Positions 8,932 through 17,853 are shown, numbered from the stretch's first letter. The stretch is 47,075 bases of DNA from an uncultured Bacteroidales bacterium (GCA_903911085.1 CAIWCC010000049.1:1-47075), one strand, 5' to 3'. Notes: generated from the letters alone by a model not told the origin. Made by a program: numbers and translations.

Positions 8932-9909
8932 TTAATCTAGTCTAAACATCAATTTTTCAGCTATTTTTCTCAATTCTTGCTTTTTATGTTCAGAAACTGA
9001 GACTTTGTCCAACTTTGCGATTGCCATATTGTAAAAATACTGCATCTTGTCTTCGCAAATTTGTTTCACTCCAAGCTTGTTAAATAGAGCAGTTACAGAT
9101 TGAATTTTGTTGTTTGAAAGTTTCTCGTCCGAAATGGATAGCCATTTTTGTAACTCTTTGCTGTTGTCGCCTTTAGCAATTTCTAGCGCATGAATCAATA
9201 AATAGGTTTTTTTGTTACAAAGTATATCACCTCCAATTTTTTTTCCAAATGTAGCTTCATCGCCGTAGACATCTAATAAATCATCTTTTAATTGAAATGC
9301 TAAACCGATATTTATCCCAAAATCGTAAAGTAATTGTGCATCTTTGTCGGTTGCTCCACCAATCCAAGCACCTATTTGAAGTGCTGCTCCTAGTAAAACA
9401 GCTGTTTTCAATCGGATCATTTCTAAATACTCATCCGATTCAACTTTCATCCGATTTTCAAATTCTACATCATATTGTTGGCCTTCGCAAATCTCCAATG
9501 CAGTTTGCGAAAATAAATCTAAAGTTCGTTTTAAATTCTCAATTGGTGTTTTAGCAATAAATTGATATGCCGCAATTTGCATTGCATCTCCCGATAGTAT
9601 TGCTGTGTTGTCATCCCATTTTTTATGCACTGTTGGCTGTCCACGACGAACATCGGCACGATCCATAATGTCATCGTGTAATAGTGTGAAATTATGAAAT
9701 ACCTCCAGTCCAATTGCCGATTGAACTGCATTTTGAACATTTTCTGAATACATATTACACGCCATTAAAGTTAAAGCTGGTCGAATCCGCTTTCCACCCA
9801 TTTTTAGCACATAAGCTATTGGATCATAAAGCCCTTGTGGCTTTTTGTTCCAATTGATATTTGCCATTTCATCTTTAATAACTTGATTTATATCTTCAAA
9901 GGTTTTCAT
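8932..9909 (-). CDS. Trans-polyprenyl diphosphate synthase
   Basis: A 325-residue isoprenyl diphosphate synthase. It condenses isopentenyl diphosphate with an allylic diphosphate to make a longer prenyl chain in the cytoplasm. Both aspartate-rich motifs are present: LLHDDIMDRADVRRG (first, near residue 80) and LKDDLLDVYGD (second, near residue 210). GGKRIRPAL near residue 40 is the usual substrate-binding stretch. Chain length (farnesyl, geranylgeranyl, or the long chain of menaquinone) cannot be read with confidence. The gene follows ddl by 74 nt. Confidence 0.9.
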   Translation of the reverse strand: MKTFEDINQVIKDEMANINWNKKPQGLYDPIAYVLKMGGKRIRPALTLMACNMYSENVQNAVQSAIGLEVFHNFTLLHDDIMDRADVRRGQPTVHKKWDDNTAILSGDAMQIAAYQFIAKTPIENLKRTLDLFSQTALEICEGQQYDVEFENRMKVESDEYLEMIRLKTAVLLGAALQIGAWIGGATDKDAQLLYDFGINIGLAFQLKDDLLDVYGDEATFGKKIGGDILCNKKTYLLIHALEIAKGDNSKELQKWLSISDEKLSNNKIQSVTALFNKLGVKQICEDKMQYFYNMAIAKLDKVSVSEHKKQELRKIAEKLMFRLD

Positions 9910-9983
9910 AATTTTTTTAATTTTAATTCATCAATTGCTAAACAATTGGATTTTAAACGCCTAACGCGAAACACGAAACGTCT

Positions 9984-10961
9984 TTAATTTAATTCGTTTT
10001 CAATTATTTCTGTCATTACATCTTTTATGTCTAACCCAGCTGCAGCAATTTGTTGTGGAATAAAACTAGTAGAAGTCATTCCAGGTGTAGTGTTAACTTC
10101 CAGTAAGTTAATTACTTCACGATCAGAAATAATGTAATCAATACGCACAATGCCTTTACAACCCAAAATATCGTAAATGGCAGAGGTAATTTTCTGAACA
10201 CGTTCGGTCAGCGAATCGCTAATTCGAGCAGGCGTAATTTCTTGTACTTGACCTTTGTATTTTGCATCGAAGTCGAAAAACTCATTTTCGCTAACCACCT
10301 CTGTAACTGGCAAAACCTGCGACTTGTTTTTTGTTTTATATATGCCACAAGTAATTTCGGTTCCAGCTAAAAATGATTCAATTATCACTTCCGTACCTTC
10401 GGCAAAAGCATGTGCAATGGCTGGCTGAACTTGTTCAATACTTTTTACTTTTGTAACTCCAAAACTACTACCGCCCACATTGGGTTTAATAAAACATGGA
10501 AAACCAATTTTTTCTGATACTATTTCGTCTGTTACTGATTGTCCAGCACGTAATACCAAAGATTCTGCCACTTTTATTCCAAAACCTTTAAGGTATTGAT
10601 TGCAAGTAAATTTGTTGAATGTAATTGCAGCCGCCAAAACCGAGCAACAAGAATATGGCAAGCCAATCAATTCAAAATAACCTTGAAGAATTCCGTTTTC
10701 GCCAGGAGTGCCATGAATAGTTATATAAGCAAAGTCGAACAACGTTTTTTCGGAATTTTTACTGAAACTAAAGTCATTTTTGTCGATAGCAATTTTCTCT
10801 GTTTCCGACAATTCTACTTGCCATGTATTTCCTACAATGGTTACAATGAATATATTATAACGTTCTTTGTCCATAAATGAAAACAGTCCCGCAGCACTTT
10901 TTAGCGAAACTACAACTTCCGACGAATCGCCGCCGGCAACAATGGCTATGTTTTTCTTCAT
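9984..10961 (-). CDS. ddl: D-alanine--D-alanine ligase
   Basis: A 325-residue ATP-grasp ligase that joins two D-alanines for peptidoglycan precursor synthesis in the cytoplasm. It starts with MKKNIAIVAGGDSSE, followed by the THGTPGENGILQGYFELIGLPYS segment, which is close to the usual HGxxGEDG pattern. KPNVGGSSFGVTKV is the ATP-grasp binding loop, and LLEVNTTPGMTSTSFIPQQ is the metal and substrate motif at the C-terminus. A well-formed promoter lies 130 nt upstream (11091-11121). The preceding TonB receptor is probably a separate unit. Confidence 0.95.
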   Translation of the reverse strand: MKKNIAIVAGGDSSEVVVSLKSAAGLFSFMDKERYNIFIVTIVGNTWQVELSETEKIAIDKNDFSFSKNSEKTLFDFAYITIHGTPGENGILQGYFELIGLPYSCCSVLAAAITFNKFTCNQYLKGFGIKVAESLVLRAGQSVTDEIVSEKIGFPCFIKPNVGGSSFGVTKVKSIEQVQPAIAHAFAEGTEVIIESFLAGTEITCGIYKTKNKSQVLPVTEVVSENEFFDFDAKYKGQVQEITPARISDSLTERVQKITSAIYDILGCKGIVRIDYIISDREVINLLEVNTTPGMTSTSFIPQQIAAAGLDIKDVMTEIIENELN

Positions 10962-11090
10962 AATGATTGCAACTCTTAAGTTGTAAAATGTTGTGAAAAT
11001 TAAATGTTATTTTGATATAACAGATAGATATTTCTATGTTGTGAAAATTATTAGTATTAAATACGCTGAACTTTTATGTGAAATCAAATA

Positions 11091-11121
11091 CAAAGGTAGT
11101 TTATTGTTCTTTAACGACCAA
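11091..11121 (-). promoter_or_regulatory. Promoter of ddl
   Basis: On the minus strand TTG (11121-11119) is followed after 20 nt by TACCTTTG (11098-11091). This gives a leader of about 120 nt before ddl. The rest of the 10962-11233 gap shows only a weak 7-bp inverted repeat (AGAAAGT...ACTTTCT) near the end of the TonB receptor gene. Confidence 0.65.
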
Positions 11122-11233
11122 GTAAAATAATTAGAAAGAAAGTTTCAAAAGTATTGTCAATTTACTTTCTACATCAAGATATCTGACTTTTAAATTACCT
11201 CAAAAAATCAGCTAATAATTATGAAGCTAACGT

Positions 11234-13078
11234 TTAAAACCTTATGTTAAAGCCGCTATTGAAATATATTCCTGGCATAGGATAACCATAATTTATTTCA
11301 TACTGTTGATTCAAGAGATTATTGCCAGCTATAAAAACTTCGAAATGCTTCAATGGTTTAGCCGATAAACGCATATTTAATAAAGTGTAGCTTTGAGTTG
11401 TTGCCGATGAAATATCAGTGAAAATTCTGTCAATATGCTGTGCCGAAAAGTGGACTGTCCAGATTTTATAGCTATAATTCGCACCAAAATTGAACTGTTG
11501 GCGAGGTGCTGCTAGTACAGGTTTGTTCAAATCAAAAAAGCTATAATTGGCATTAAATGATAAATTTTTATTTGCTATGTACTTTCCCGAAAGCTCAATG
11601 CCCTGATTATCAAACGAACCTATGTTTTGTCGTTTTGCAGGAGGCGGTGGGGGTAAAACTACTTGAATTAAATTTTCGCCTTTCACTTTGAATGCTGTAA
11701 GTTCGATATTCAACCTTTTATTGAATAAAGATTGCATCCAGCTCACTTCATAATTTATCATGCGTTCGGGTTGTAAATCAGGATTGGGAGCATATAAATA
11801 CAACTCCATAATGGTAGGACTGCGAAAACCTTTTGAAATCGATGTTTTAAAAGTTGTTTTTTCTGATAAATTATAAGTTAATCCGCCAATTGGAATTAGT
11901 TCGTTCCCAAATTTCGAATTGTTTTCGATACGTAATCCACCGCTGATTGTTAGCTTGTTGAATATGTTTTGTTGCGTATAAAGGTAAACAGCCAATTCGT
12001 CTACAGTTAATAGTTTGTCTTTTATTACTTTTTGTATTGATGAATCTTTAACTGCCATTTGATTAATTATCCCACCGTATTGCTTGAAATCGGTGCCAAT
12101 GGTTAGATTGTTTCCTTTGATAAGTTTGAAAGTTTGATATATCATAGCGCCACTGTTTCTGTCGGTAGAATGAAGCCCATCTGACAAATCGTGTGTTCCA
12201 AAATTATGATACAATTTTATTGCACCTTCCGACTTTTCATATTTATTTTCGAGCGTGAAGGATGTTTTTCCTCTTGTAATATCAATATTAAAAGGTGCTG
12301 GCGCTTTGTTAATAGGACCATTGTCGTTGGCATTATATTTAGCTAAACTAAAATCGGCAATTGCACTTAAATGTTGATTAATTTCGTAACCTAGTTTTGT
12401 GTAACCATTGTTGATTTTAAAGTCGGTATTGGTACGAATTCCATCGGTTTGGTCGTGGTTTATTGATGCATAGGCACTTAGTTTTTCTTTTTTATAGCCA
12501 ATTGTACCATAATATTTTTGAGTGTTGAAAGAACCATAGGATGCTCCCGCATTAATTTTAAATCCATTTTCATTTTGTTTTTTTGTTATGATATTTATAA
12601 CGCCAGCCATGGCATTCGACCCATAAAGTAATGATGCTGGCCCTCGAATAACTTCTACCTTCTCAACATCCGAAGCCACATAAGCGTCGGCAAGTGGATG
12701 TCCGAAAATTCCTTGATATTGAGGATGTCCATCAATCAAGACTAATACATCGGTATTGGGTGAACTGCTAATACCACGCATACTTATGGAACCGGCACCA
12801 CCAGCTGCCACTCCAAACCCAACAATATTCCGTTCGGTTACAAAAAGGCCAGGTACGAATGAATTCAAAATAGGCAAAATATTCAATTGCCCACTGTTTT
12901 GTATGTCTTTTGGCGAAATCTGAGATACCGATAAAGGAACAATTTTTCTGGAAATTTCAATTTTTGAGCCAGTTACAATAACTTCACTCAAATTCAAAGT
13001 GTCTTTGCCGTTTTTCTGTGAATACCCAATTCCTATCGAAAGTAGTATAGTGAAAATGATTGTAATTTTAGTTTTCAA
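11234..13078 (-). CDS. TonB-dependent outer-membrane receptor
   Basis: A 614-residue receptor. The signal peptide MKTKITIIFTILLSIGIGYSQ leads into a TonB-box-like segment (LNLSEVIVTGSK) and a complete plug domain with ISMRGISSSPNTDVLVLIDG and VEKVEVIRGPASLLYGSNA plus GVINIITK. The barrel ends in NSGFNIRF with a terminal Phe. It lacks the N-terminal carboxypeptidase-like domain of SusC proteins, so it belongs to the classic siderophore, cobalamin or metal receptor type. The substrate cannot be told. There is no cobalamin riboswitch in its leader, which gives no support to a B12 role. Confidence 0.9.
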   Translation of the reverse strand: MKTKITIIFTILLSIGIGYSQKNGKDTLNLSEVIVTGSKIEISRKIVPLSVSQISPKDIQNSGQLNILPILNSFVPGLFVTERNIVGFGVAAGGAGSISMRGISSSPNTDVLVLIDGHPQYQGIFGHPLADAYVASDVEKVEVIRGPASLLYGSNAMAGVINIITKKQNENGFKINAGASYGSFNTQKYYGTIGYKKEKLSAYASINHDQTDGIRTNTDFKINNGYTKLGYEINQHLSAIADFSLAKYNANDNGPINKAPAPFNIDITRGKTSFTLENKYEKSEGAIKLYHNFGTHDLSDGLHSTDRNSGAMIYQTFKLIKGNNLTIGTDFKQYGGIINQMAVKDSSIQKVIKDKLLTVDELAVYLYTQQNIFNKLTISGGLRIENNSKFGNELIPIGGLTYNLSEKTTFKTSISKGFRSPTIMELYLYAPNPDLQPERMINYEVSWMQSLFNKRLNIELTAFKVKGENLIQVVLPPPPPAKRQNIGSFDNQGIELSGKYIANKNLSFNANYSFFDLNKPVLAAPRQQFNFGANYSYKIWTVHFSAQHIDRIFTDISSATTQSYTLLNMRLSAKPLKHFEVFIAGNNLLNQQYEINYGYPMPGIYFNSGFNIRF

Positions 13079-13155
13079 ATCGTTTGTTGTTTAAAAATTG
13101 AAATATTTCAATATGTAAATGTTTCTGATAAAACATTTTATGTGTAATAATGCTG

Positions 13156-13188
13156 CAAAAATAGCAAAAAACTAATACTAAGTAACAA
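13156..13188 (-). promoter_or_regulatory. Promoter of the TonB receptor gene
   Basis: On the minus strand TTG (13188-13186), 22 nt, then TATTTTTG (13163-13156). The start would fall near 13150, about 70 nt before the ATG. It lies divergent to the nfnA promoter in the same 13079-13360 gap. Confidence 0.55.
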
Positions 13189-13298
13189 TATTTTTTTGCT
13201 TGTTTGACTTTTTTGGCACAAATGAACAGTATTGCTTACTTGTTAAATTAGGCAAGATTATTGACTAATTGTAATTTTAACGTACATTTAACTATCAA

Positions 13299-13333
13299 TT
13301 TGCATTAAAAGTGCCATTTATTTTGTAAATTTG
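13299..13333 (+). promoter_or_regulatory. Promoter of nfnA-nfnB
   Basis: TTTG (13299-13302) and TAAATTTG (13326-13333) match the two Bacteroidota elements with a slightly long 23-nt spacing. The start of transcription near 13340 falls downstream of a possible TTG start at 13331, so translation must begin at the ATG at 13361. Confidence 0.55.
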
Positions 13334-13360
13334 CGCCTTCAAATTAAAAACCCATCAGAA

Positions 13361-14194
13361 ATGAATAAAATAGTCAGCAAAGAGTATTTCTCAGCCAATG
13401 TCATAAAGTTTGAAGTGGAAGCGCCGTTGATTGCAAAAGCACGTAAGGCAGGTCACTTTGTAATGGTAAAAGTCGGTTTAAAAGGTGAACGTATCCCATT
13501 AACTATAGCCGATGCCGATTTGCAAAAAGGAACAATAACTTTAGTAGTCCAGAAAATGGGAGTTTCCTCATCAAAATTATGTGCTTTGGAAGCTGGTGAT
13601 TTTATAACTGATATGGTTGGACCGCTTGGAAAAGCAACACATATAGAAAATTTTGGAACAGTGGTTTGCGCATGTGGTGGTGTAGGAACTGCGCCCATGA
13701 TGCCAATTGTAGCCGCATTAAAAAAAGCTGGCAACCGAGTGATAACAGTAATTGCAGCTCGTACCAAAGATTTGATTATTTTGGAAGAACAAATGCGGAT
13801 TAATTCCGATGAGGTGATAGTAATGACCGATGATGGCTCGTACGGAAATAAAGGTCTGGTTACTAACGGCGTTGAATCCGTTATCAATCGCGAAAAAGTG
13901 GATTTGTGTGTTACCATTGGGCCTGCTATAATGATGAAATTTGTAAGTCAACTCACTAAAAAATACGAAGTGCCTACATTGGCATCGTTAAATACTATAA
14001 TGGTTGATGGAACTGGAATGTGTGGTGCTTGTAGAGTGAGCGTTGGTGGAAAAACAAAATTTGTATGTGTTGATGGTCCCGAATTTGATGCACATTTGGT
14101 TGATTTTGATGAAATGCTTATGAGATTGGGCGGATATAGAGATATTGAGCGCGAAGAAAATGAGCTTTATAAGGAGGCATTAAGTAGTAAGTAG
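13361..14194 (+). CDS. nfnA: NfnA-type FAD/[2Fe-2S] reductase subunit
   Basis: A 277-residue ferredoxin-NADP reductase-like subunit, the partner of the flavoprotein encoded next. In NfnAB complexes it holds FAD and a [2Fe-2S] cluster, and the complex couples NADH and reduced ferredoxin to NADP+ by electron bifurcation. The start MNKIVSKEYFSANVIKFEVE at 13361 fits the promoter. RIPLTIADAD is the flavin-binding segment, CGGVGTAPMMPI the nucleotide-binding loop, and DGTGMCGACRVSVGGKTKFVCVDG, near residue 230, supplies the cluster cysteines. The same family includes dihydroorotate dehydrogenase electron-transfer subunits (PyrK), but the adjacent nfnB-like gene favours NfnA. Confidence 0.85.
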   Translation: MNKIVSKEYFSANVIKFEVEAPLIAKARKAGHFVMVKVGLKGERIPLTIADADLQKGTITLVVQKMGVSSSKLCALEAGDFITDMVGPLGKATHIENFGTVVCACGGVGTAPMMPIVAALKKAGNRVITVIAARTKDLIILEEQMRINSDEVIVMTDDGSYGNKGLVTNGVESVINREKVDLCVTIGPAIMMKFVSQLTKKYEVPTLASLNTIMVDGTGMCGACRVSVGGKTKFVCVDGPEFDAHLVDFDEMLMRLGGYRDIEREENELYKEALSSK

Positions 14195-14274
14195 ATTGTA
14201 GCTGATAGTTAGTAACTAGTAGTTGCATATAGTAGAAATTATCTTCAAACATTTTTAAAATTACACTCATAATA

Positions 14275-15738
14275 ATGAATATATCCGAAGAAAGAGCCCA
14301 AGCTTGGCGTGCAGATTTGCGCAGCTCGATGAAAGCCAAAGAACGTACTGAAATTCCGCGAGTTCACATGCCTGAATTGGATGCGGAATACCGCAGTCAC
14401 AGCCGTTTAGAAGAAGTTAACTTAGGTTTATCTGCCGAACAAGCAATGTTGGAAGCAAAACGCTGTTTGGATTGCGCCAACCCTACTTGTATGGAAGGTT
14501 GTCCTGTAGGCATTGATATACCTAGATTTGTGAAAAATATAGAGCGAGGTGAATTTTTGGAAGCCGCCAAAGCATTGAAAGAAACCTCAGCTTTACCTGC
14601 AGTTTGTGGACGTGTTTGTCCTCAAGAAAAACAATGTGAGGAGCGTTGTATGCATTTAAAAATGAAAAAAGAATCGGTGGCAATTGGCCATTTAGAACGT
14701 TTTGCAGCCGATTACGAACGTGAAAGCGGTAGTATTTCTGTTCCTACTGTAGCTCCTGCTAATAATATAAAAATTGCAGCTGTTGGTTCTGGTCCTGCTG
14801 GTTTAGCTTTTGCTGGCGATATGGCAAAATTAGGATATGAAGTAGTTGTTTTTGAAGCATTACACGAAATTGGTGGTGTTTTAAAATACGGAATACCAGA
14901 ATTTCGTTTGCCAAACGATATTGTAGATGTTGAAATTCAAAATCTACAATCGATGGGTGTTCATTTTGTGACGAATTGCGTTGTTGGTAAAACTATTTCT
15001 ATCAAGGATTTGGAGGACGACGGATTTAAAGGAATTTTTGTTGCAAGTGGTGCTGGATTGCCTCGTTTTATGAATATCAAGGGTGAAAATTTGGTAGGGG
15101 TCATGTCGTCAAACGAGTATTTGACCCGTGTAAATTTAATGGATGCTGCTAATCCTGAATCGGATACACCCGTATTTAAAGGTAAAAAAGTAGCCATTAT
15201 TGGCGGTGGAAATACAGCTATGGACTCTGTTCGTACTGCTCGTAGACTTGGTGCCGAACGTGCATTGATAGTTTACCGTCGCTCTGAAGTAGAAATGCCT
15301 GCTCGTTTGGAAGAGGTAAAACATGCTAAAGAAGAAGGTATTGAATTTTGGACATTGCATAATCCTATTGAATATATTGGTAACGAGCAAGGACGAGTAA
15401 CGCACATGTTGTTGCAAGTAATGGAATTGGGTGAGCCAGATGCTTCTGGACGTCGATCGCCTATAGAAATTCCAGGTAAAACTGAGCTTATAGAAATAGA
15501 TGAGGTGGTGGTTAGTGTTGGTGTTTCGCCAAATCCGTTAATTCCACAGTCGGTTGAAGGATTGGAAGTTACTAAATGGGGAACCGTGGTTGTAAATAAC
15601 GATACAATGCAGTCAGCCGTTCCAATTATTTTTGCTGGTGGCGATATTGTACGAGGAGGTGCCACGGTAATTTTGGCAATGGGCGACGGACGACGTGCGG
15701 CAAAAGCAATGGATGAATGGATAAATAAAAAATCGTAA
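14275..15738 (+). CDS. nfnB: NfnB / glutamate synthase small-subunit-like flavoprotein
   Basis: A 487-residue flavoprotein of the GltD family. The N-terminal part holds the Fe-S cysteines (CLDCANPTCMEGCPVGIDIP and later VCGRVCPQEKQCEERC). The first dinucleotide site reads AVGSGPAGLAFAGDMAKLGY, and the second reads KVAIIGGGNTAMDSVRTARRLG. In place of a large GltB subunit it lies 80 nt after nfnA, so NADH-dependent reduced ferredoxin:NADP+ oxidoreductase is more likely than glutamate synthase. The pair is ended by the terminator at 15766-15797. Confidence 0.87.
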   Translation: MNISEERAQAWRADLRSSMKAKERTEIPRVHMPELDAEYRSHSRLEEVNLGLSAEQAMLEAKRCLDCANPTCMEGCPVGIDIPRFVKNIERGEFLEAAKALKETSALPAVCGRVCPQEKQCEERCMHLKMKKESVAIGHLERFAADYERESGSISVPTVAPANNIKIAAVGSGPAGLAFAGDMAKLGYEVVVFEALHEIGGVLKYGIPEFRLPNDIVDVEIQNLQSMGVHFVTNCVVGKTISIKDLEDDGFKGIFVASGAGLPRFMNIKGENLVGVMSSNEYLTRVNLMDAANPESDTPVFKGKKVAIIGGGNTAMDSVRTARRLGAERALIVYRRSEVEMPARLEEVKHAKEEGIEFWTLHNPIEYIGNEQGRVTHMLLQVMELGEPDASGRRSPIEIPGKTELIEIDEVVVSVGVSPNPLIPQSVEGLEVTKWGTVVVNNDTMQSAVPIIFAGGDIVRGGATVILAMGDGRRAAKAMDEWINKKS

Positions 15739-15765
15739 TCTTAGTTTGACTTTTTTTAATTATAT

Positions 15766-15797
15766 AAAAGGCTATTTTTTAAAGAATAGCCTTTTTT
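15766..15797 (+). terminator. Intrinsic terminator after nfnB
   Basis: AAAAGGCTATT and AATAGCCTTTTTT form an 11-bp stem with a short A/T loop and a final T run, starting 28 nt after the stop codon. Confidence 0.85.
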
Positions 15798-15864
15798 GTT
15801 GAACTAATGTAATAGGAAAGTAATAATGTCTTAAAACTCTTCGCGAGTTTTACACTTTTTGTAT

Positions 15865-16018
15865 TTGGACCGACCTCGTCCAGTGAGCCGAAAAATGGAG
15901 TGAAGTAGGCGTAGAAAGCTTTTGTGTTTGAGTGCCGACGTATTTCGTCGGTGCGAGTTTAAAAGTTTTCAGCCTACGAACGACTAATTTTTCGAGTGAA
16001 GTGGGCGAAGTCAAACAC
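15865..16018. repeat. 154-bp structured dispersed repeat, copy 1
   Basis: This copy aligns without gaps to 46922-47075 with 12 differences in 154 positions. It can fold into a long interrupted hairpin: CGAAAAAT (15889-15896) with ATTTTTCG (15987-15994), GTAGGC (15905-15910) with GCCTAC (15972-15977), GAAAGCTTTT (15914-15923) with AAAAGTTTTC (15961-15970, one G.U), and CCGACG (15935-15940) with CGTCGG (15946-15951). No reading frame of note runs through it. A separate short hairpin, TAAAACTC-TTCGC-GAGTTTTA, lies just before it at 15832-15852. Confidence 0.9.
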
Positions 16019-16033
16019 TTCAATTCCTATTTT

Positions 16034-16136
16034 CCCTCTCCTGAAGGAGAGGGTGCCGTAGGCGGGTGAGGTGTTTTTTTTTGCTTACTTTTTTGCGTCA
16101 AGGCAAAAAAGTCAGTGGGGTGCGGGGCTAGCCCCG
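16034..16136. repeat. Cluster of three palindromic intergenic repeats
   Basis: Three perfect inverted repeats follow one another: CCCTCTCCT-GA-AGGAGAGGG (16034-16053), ACTTTTTTGC-GTCAAG-GCAAAAAAGT (16087-16112) and CGGGGCTAGCCCCG (16123-16136). The stretch is clearly more GC-rich than its surroundings in places and non-coding. Sequences of this look recur between genes in many Bacteroidota genomes. Here they form one block with the 154-bp repeat between the nfnB terminator and the metF promoter. Confidence 0.7.
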
Positions 16137-16243
16137 ATTAAAATAGTACATTATTTTGTTCCAATTACTTAATGTAAACAGTTGTGCCAAAATGGATTTA
16201 AAAAGATAAAGTATTTAAAATGACGTGTAAACAAATGCTTTGC

Positions 16244-16277
16244 TTTGATATTCTATTAAAAAAAAATAGTACTTTTG
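16244..16277 (+). promoter_or_regulatory. Promoter of metF
   Basis: TTTG (16244-16247) and TACTTTTG (16270-16277) with 22 nt between. The start near 16284 gives a leader of about 77 nt. No known SAM riboswitch pattern was seen in that leader. Confidence 0.55.
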
Positions 16278-16360
16278 CACTCTAATTTATAAAATAAATA
16301 ACTATTTTCAATTGATTCTAAAAAAGATATTGATTGTAAACTCTTAATTATCATCAAAGT

Positions 16361-17308
16361 ATGAGTGTTGTAGAAAAAATAAGAAGTTCTAAATCAACGG
16401 CTTTTTCATTCGAGTTATTACCTCCTTTAAAGGGAAATGGTATCGAAACAGTATATAAAACCATCGATACATTGCGCGAATTTGATCCAAAATATATAAA
16501 TATCACCACTCATAGAAGCGAATTGGTTTTTAAAGAAAACAGTCAAGGACTTTTTGAACAAGTTTCTGAACGTCATCGTCCAGGTACTGTGGCAATTGCA
16601 GCAGCTATTCAAAATAAATATAAGATTGCAGTTGTGCCTCACGTTATTTGTAGTGGATTTACGCGCGAAGAGACTGAATATGCTTTGATTGATTTGCAAT
16701 TTTTGGGTATTACTGACTTGTTGCTGTTGAGAGGCGATAAAGCCAAGCACGAGCGTGATTTTGCTCCAACTGGACATCGTAACGCCACTGAATTGCAAGT
16801 ACAGGTTAATAATATCAACGCGGGAGTGTTTTTGGATGGTTCAAAAGTGAAGGCCGATTTCAAACCGTTTTCGTATGGTATGGCTTGTTATCCCGAAAAG
16901 CATGAAGAGGCGCCAAATTTAGATTCAGATTTGTTTTATGCTAAGCAAAAAGTAGATGCTGGTGCAGAGTATCTTGTTACTCAAATGTTTTTCGACAATC
17001 AAAAGTATTACGATTTTGTTGAAAAATGTCGTTCTATTGGCATCAACGTTCCAATAATTCCTGGCATCAAACCCATTACATTAAAAAATCAGCTTACAGT
17101 GTTGCCAAAAATTTTTCATACTGATATACCTGAAGCTTTTGCCGCCGAATTGCGCAAGTGTCAAACTGATTCAGAGGCTGTTGAGGTAGGAGTAGAGTGG
17201 TGTACTGCTCAAGCCAACGATTTGAAAGCACATGGTGTGCCAAGTATTCATTTCTACAGTATGATGGCTACACAAAGTGTAAAAAGAGTTGCAAAGAGCG
17301 TTTTTTAA
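16361..17308 (+). CDS. metF: Methylenetetrahydrofolate reductase
   Basis: A 315-residue MetF that reduces 5,10-methylene-THF to 5-methyl-THF, the methyl donor for methionine synthesis. The TIM-barrel begins with STAFSFELLPPLKGN, where the Glu of FELLPP is the conserved active-site acid. Flavin- and folate-binding stretches include PHVICSG, LLLRGDKAKHE and YLVTQMFFDN (residues about 205-215). The length is normal for the short bacterial form. A promoter lies at 16244-16277. The next gene (17396) begins 87 nt downstream and probably shares the transcript. Confidence 0.95.
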   Translation: MSVVEKIRSSKSTAFSFELLPPLKGNGIETVYKTIDTLREFDPKYINITTHRSELVFKENSQGLFEQVSERHRPGTVAIAAAIQNKYKIAVVPHVICSGFTREETEYALIDLQFLGITDLLLLRGDKAKHERDFAPTGHRNATELQVQVNNINAGVFLDGSKVKADFKPFSYGMACYPEKHEEAPNLDSDLFYAKQKVDAGAEYLVTQMFFDNQKYYDFVEKCRSIGINVPIIPGIKPITLKNQLTVLPKIFHTDIPEAFAAELRKCQTDSEAVEVGVEWCTAQANDLKAHGVPSIHFYSMMATQSVKRVAKSVF

Positions 17309-17395
17309 ATTTGTGTTTTCATTATAAAGGGCTGAAGACTTTCTTTTTAATTGATTATAAAATGCACTTCTTTATGAGTTTATAATTTTTGTTCT

Positions 17396-17614
17396 ATGTT
17401 AAGTTTTATATTTTTCATTATCATTTTTGTATTTGTACTTGGATTAGTTATTATTCTGTCTGTTTTGGGATTTATTCGTTCTCTATTTTCTTTTGGGAAA
17501 CGCAACAAATCTGTTCAAAATGAGCAATATAATGATTTTGTGCAACCAGAAAAGAAACAAAAAATTTTCGACAAAAAAGAAGGTGAGTATGTTGATTTTG
17601 AAGAGGTGGAGTAA
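17396..17614 (+). CDS. Small DUF4834-type membrane protein
   Basis: A 72-residue protein with a single hydrophobic N-terminal segment (residues about 2-27, MLSFIFFIIIFVFVLGLVII), then a basic patch (SFGKRNK) and an acidic C-terminus ending EGEYVDFEEVE. This layout, with a conserved YVDFEE tail, is that of the DUF4834 family of Bacteroidota, whose function is unknown. It is likely an inner-membrane protein with a cytoplasmic tail. It lies between metF and the terminator at 17785. Confidence 0.75.
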   Translation: MLSFIFFIIIFVFVLGLVIILSVLGFIRSLFSFGKRNKSVQNEQYNDFVQPEKKQKIFDKKEGEYVDFEEVE

Positions 17615-17784
17615 ACTACATTGCAAATTTGCTGTGTTGTGTTTTTATCACTTTTTAAGTTGGAATGTAATTAAAGGTTACTTTTCTAAACCAAATTGGG
17701 AAATGATATTTAATCCTCTTACTCGCCATTAATTATTGATTTGTTATCGAGAGTACAATATAAGTAATGCAAAAACGCTTATAA

Positions 17785-17827
17785 AGAACACAATAAATAC
17801 CGAAAGGTAATTATTGTGTTCTTTTTT
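17785..17827 (+). terminator. Intrinsic terminator of the metF unit
   Basis: AGAACACAATAA pairs with TTATTGTGTTCT, followed inward by an A/A mismatch and TACC-GAAA-GGTA. The hairpin is capped by a GAAA tetraloop and followed by TTTTTT. The same arrangement (CACAATA arms and a TACC-GAAA-GGTA cap) is found again at 18483-18554. Confidence 0.8.
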
Positions 17828-17853
17828 ATTATGGCTAATGCTTATAATTAAAC

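Noticed and set aside
13331-13360. Longer NfnA start at a TTG at 13331
   Set aside because: It overlaps the -7 element TAAATTTG. The ATG at 13361 is in the right place for a family member.
13453-13917. Long minus-strand open frame of 154 codons inside nfnA
   Set aside because: It is a shadow of the nfnA reading frame and has no family features or promoter.
14275-15738. nfnB as gltD of glutamate synthase
   Set aside because: There is no gltB gene. The adjacent gene encodes an NfnA-type subunit instead.
16018-16140. Direct-repeat array as a CRISPR
   Set aside because: The repeats are different palindromes, not regularly spaced identical units, and no cas genes are present.
17797-17810. TACC-GAAA-GGTA at 17797-17809 and 18527-18538 as further copies of the sulfur operator
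   Set aside because: The spacer is 4 nt, not 8, and both lie at the tips of RNA hairpins downstream of genes, not upstream of a promoter.
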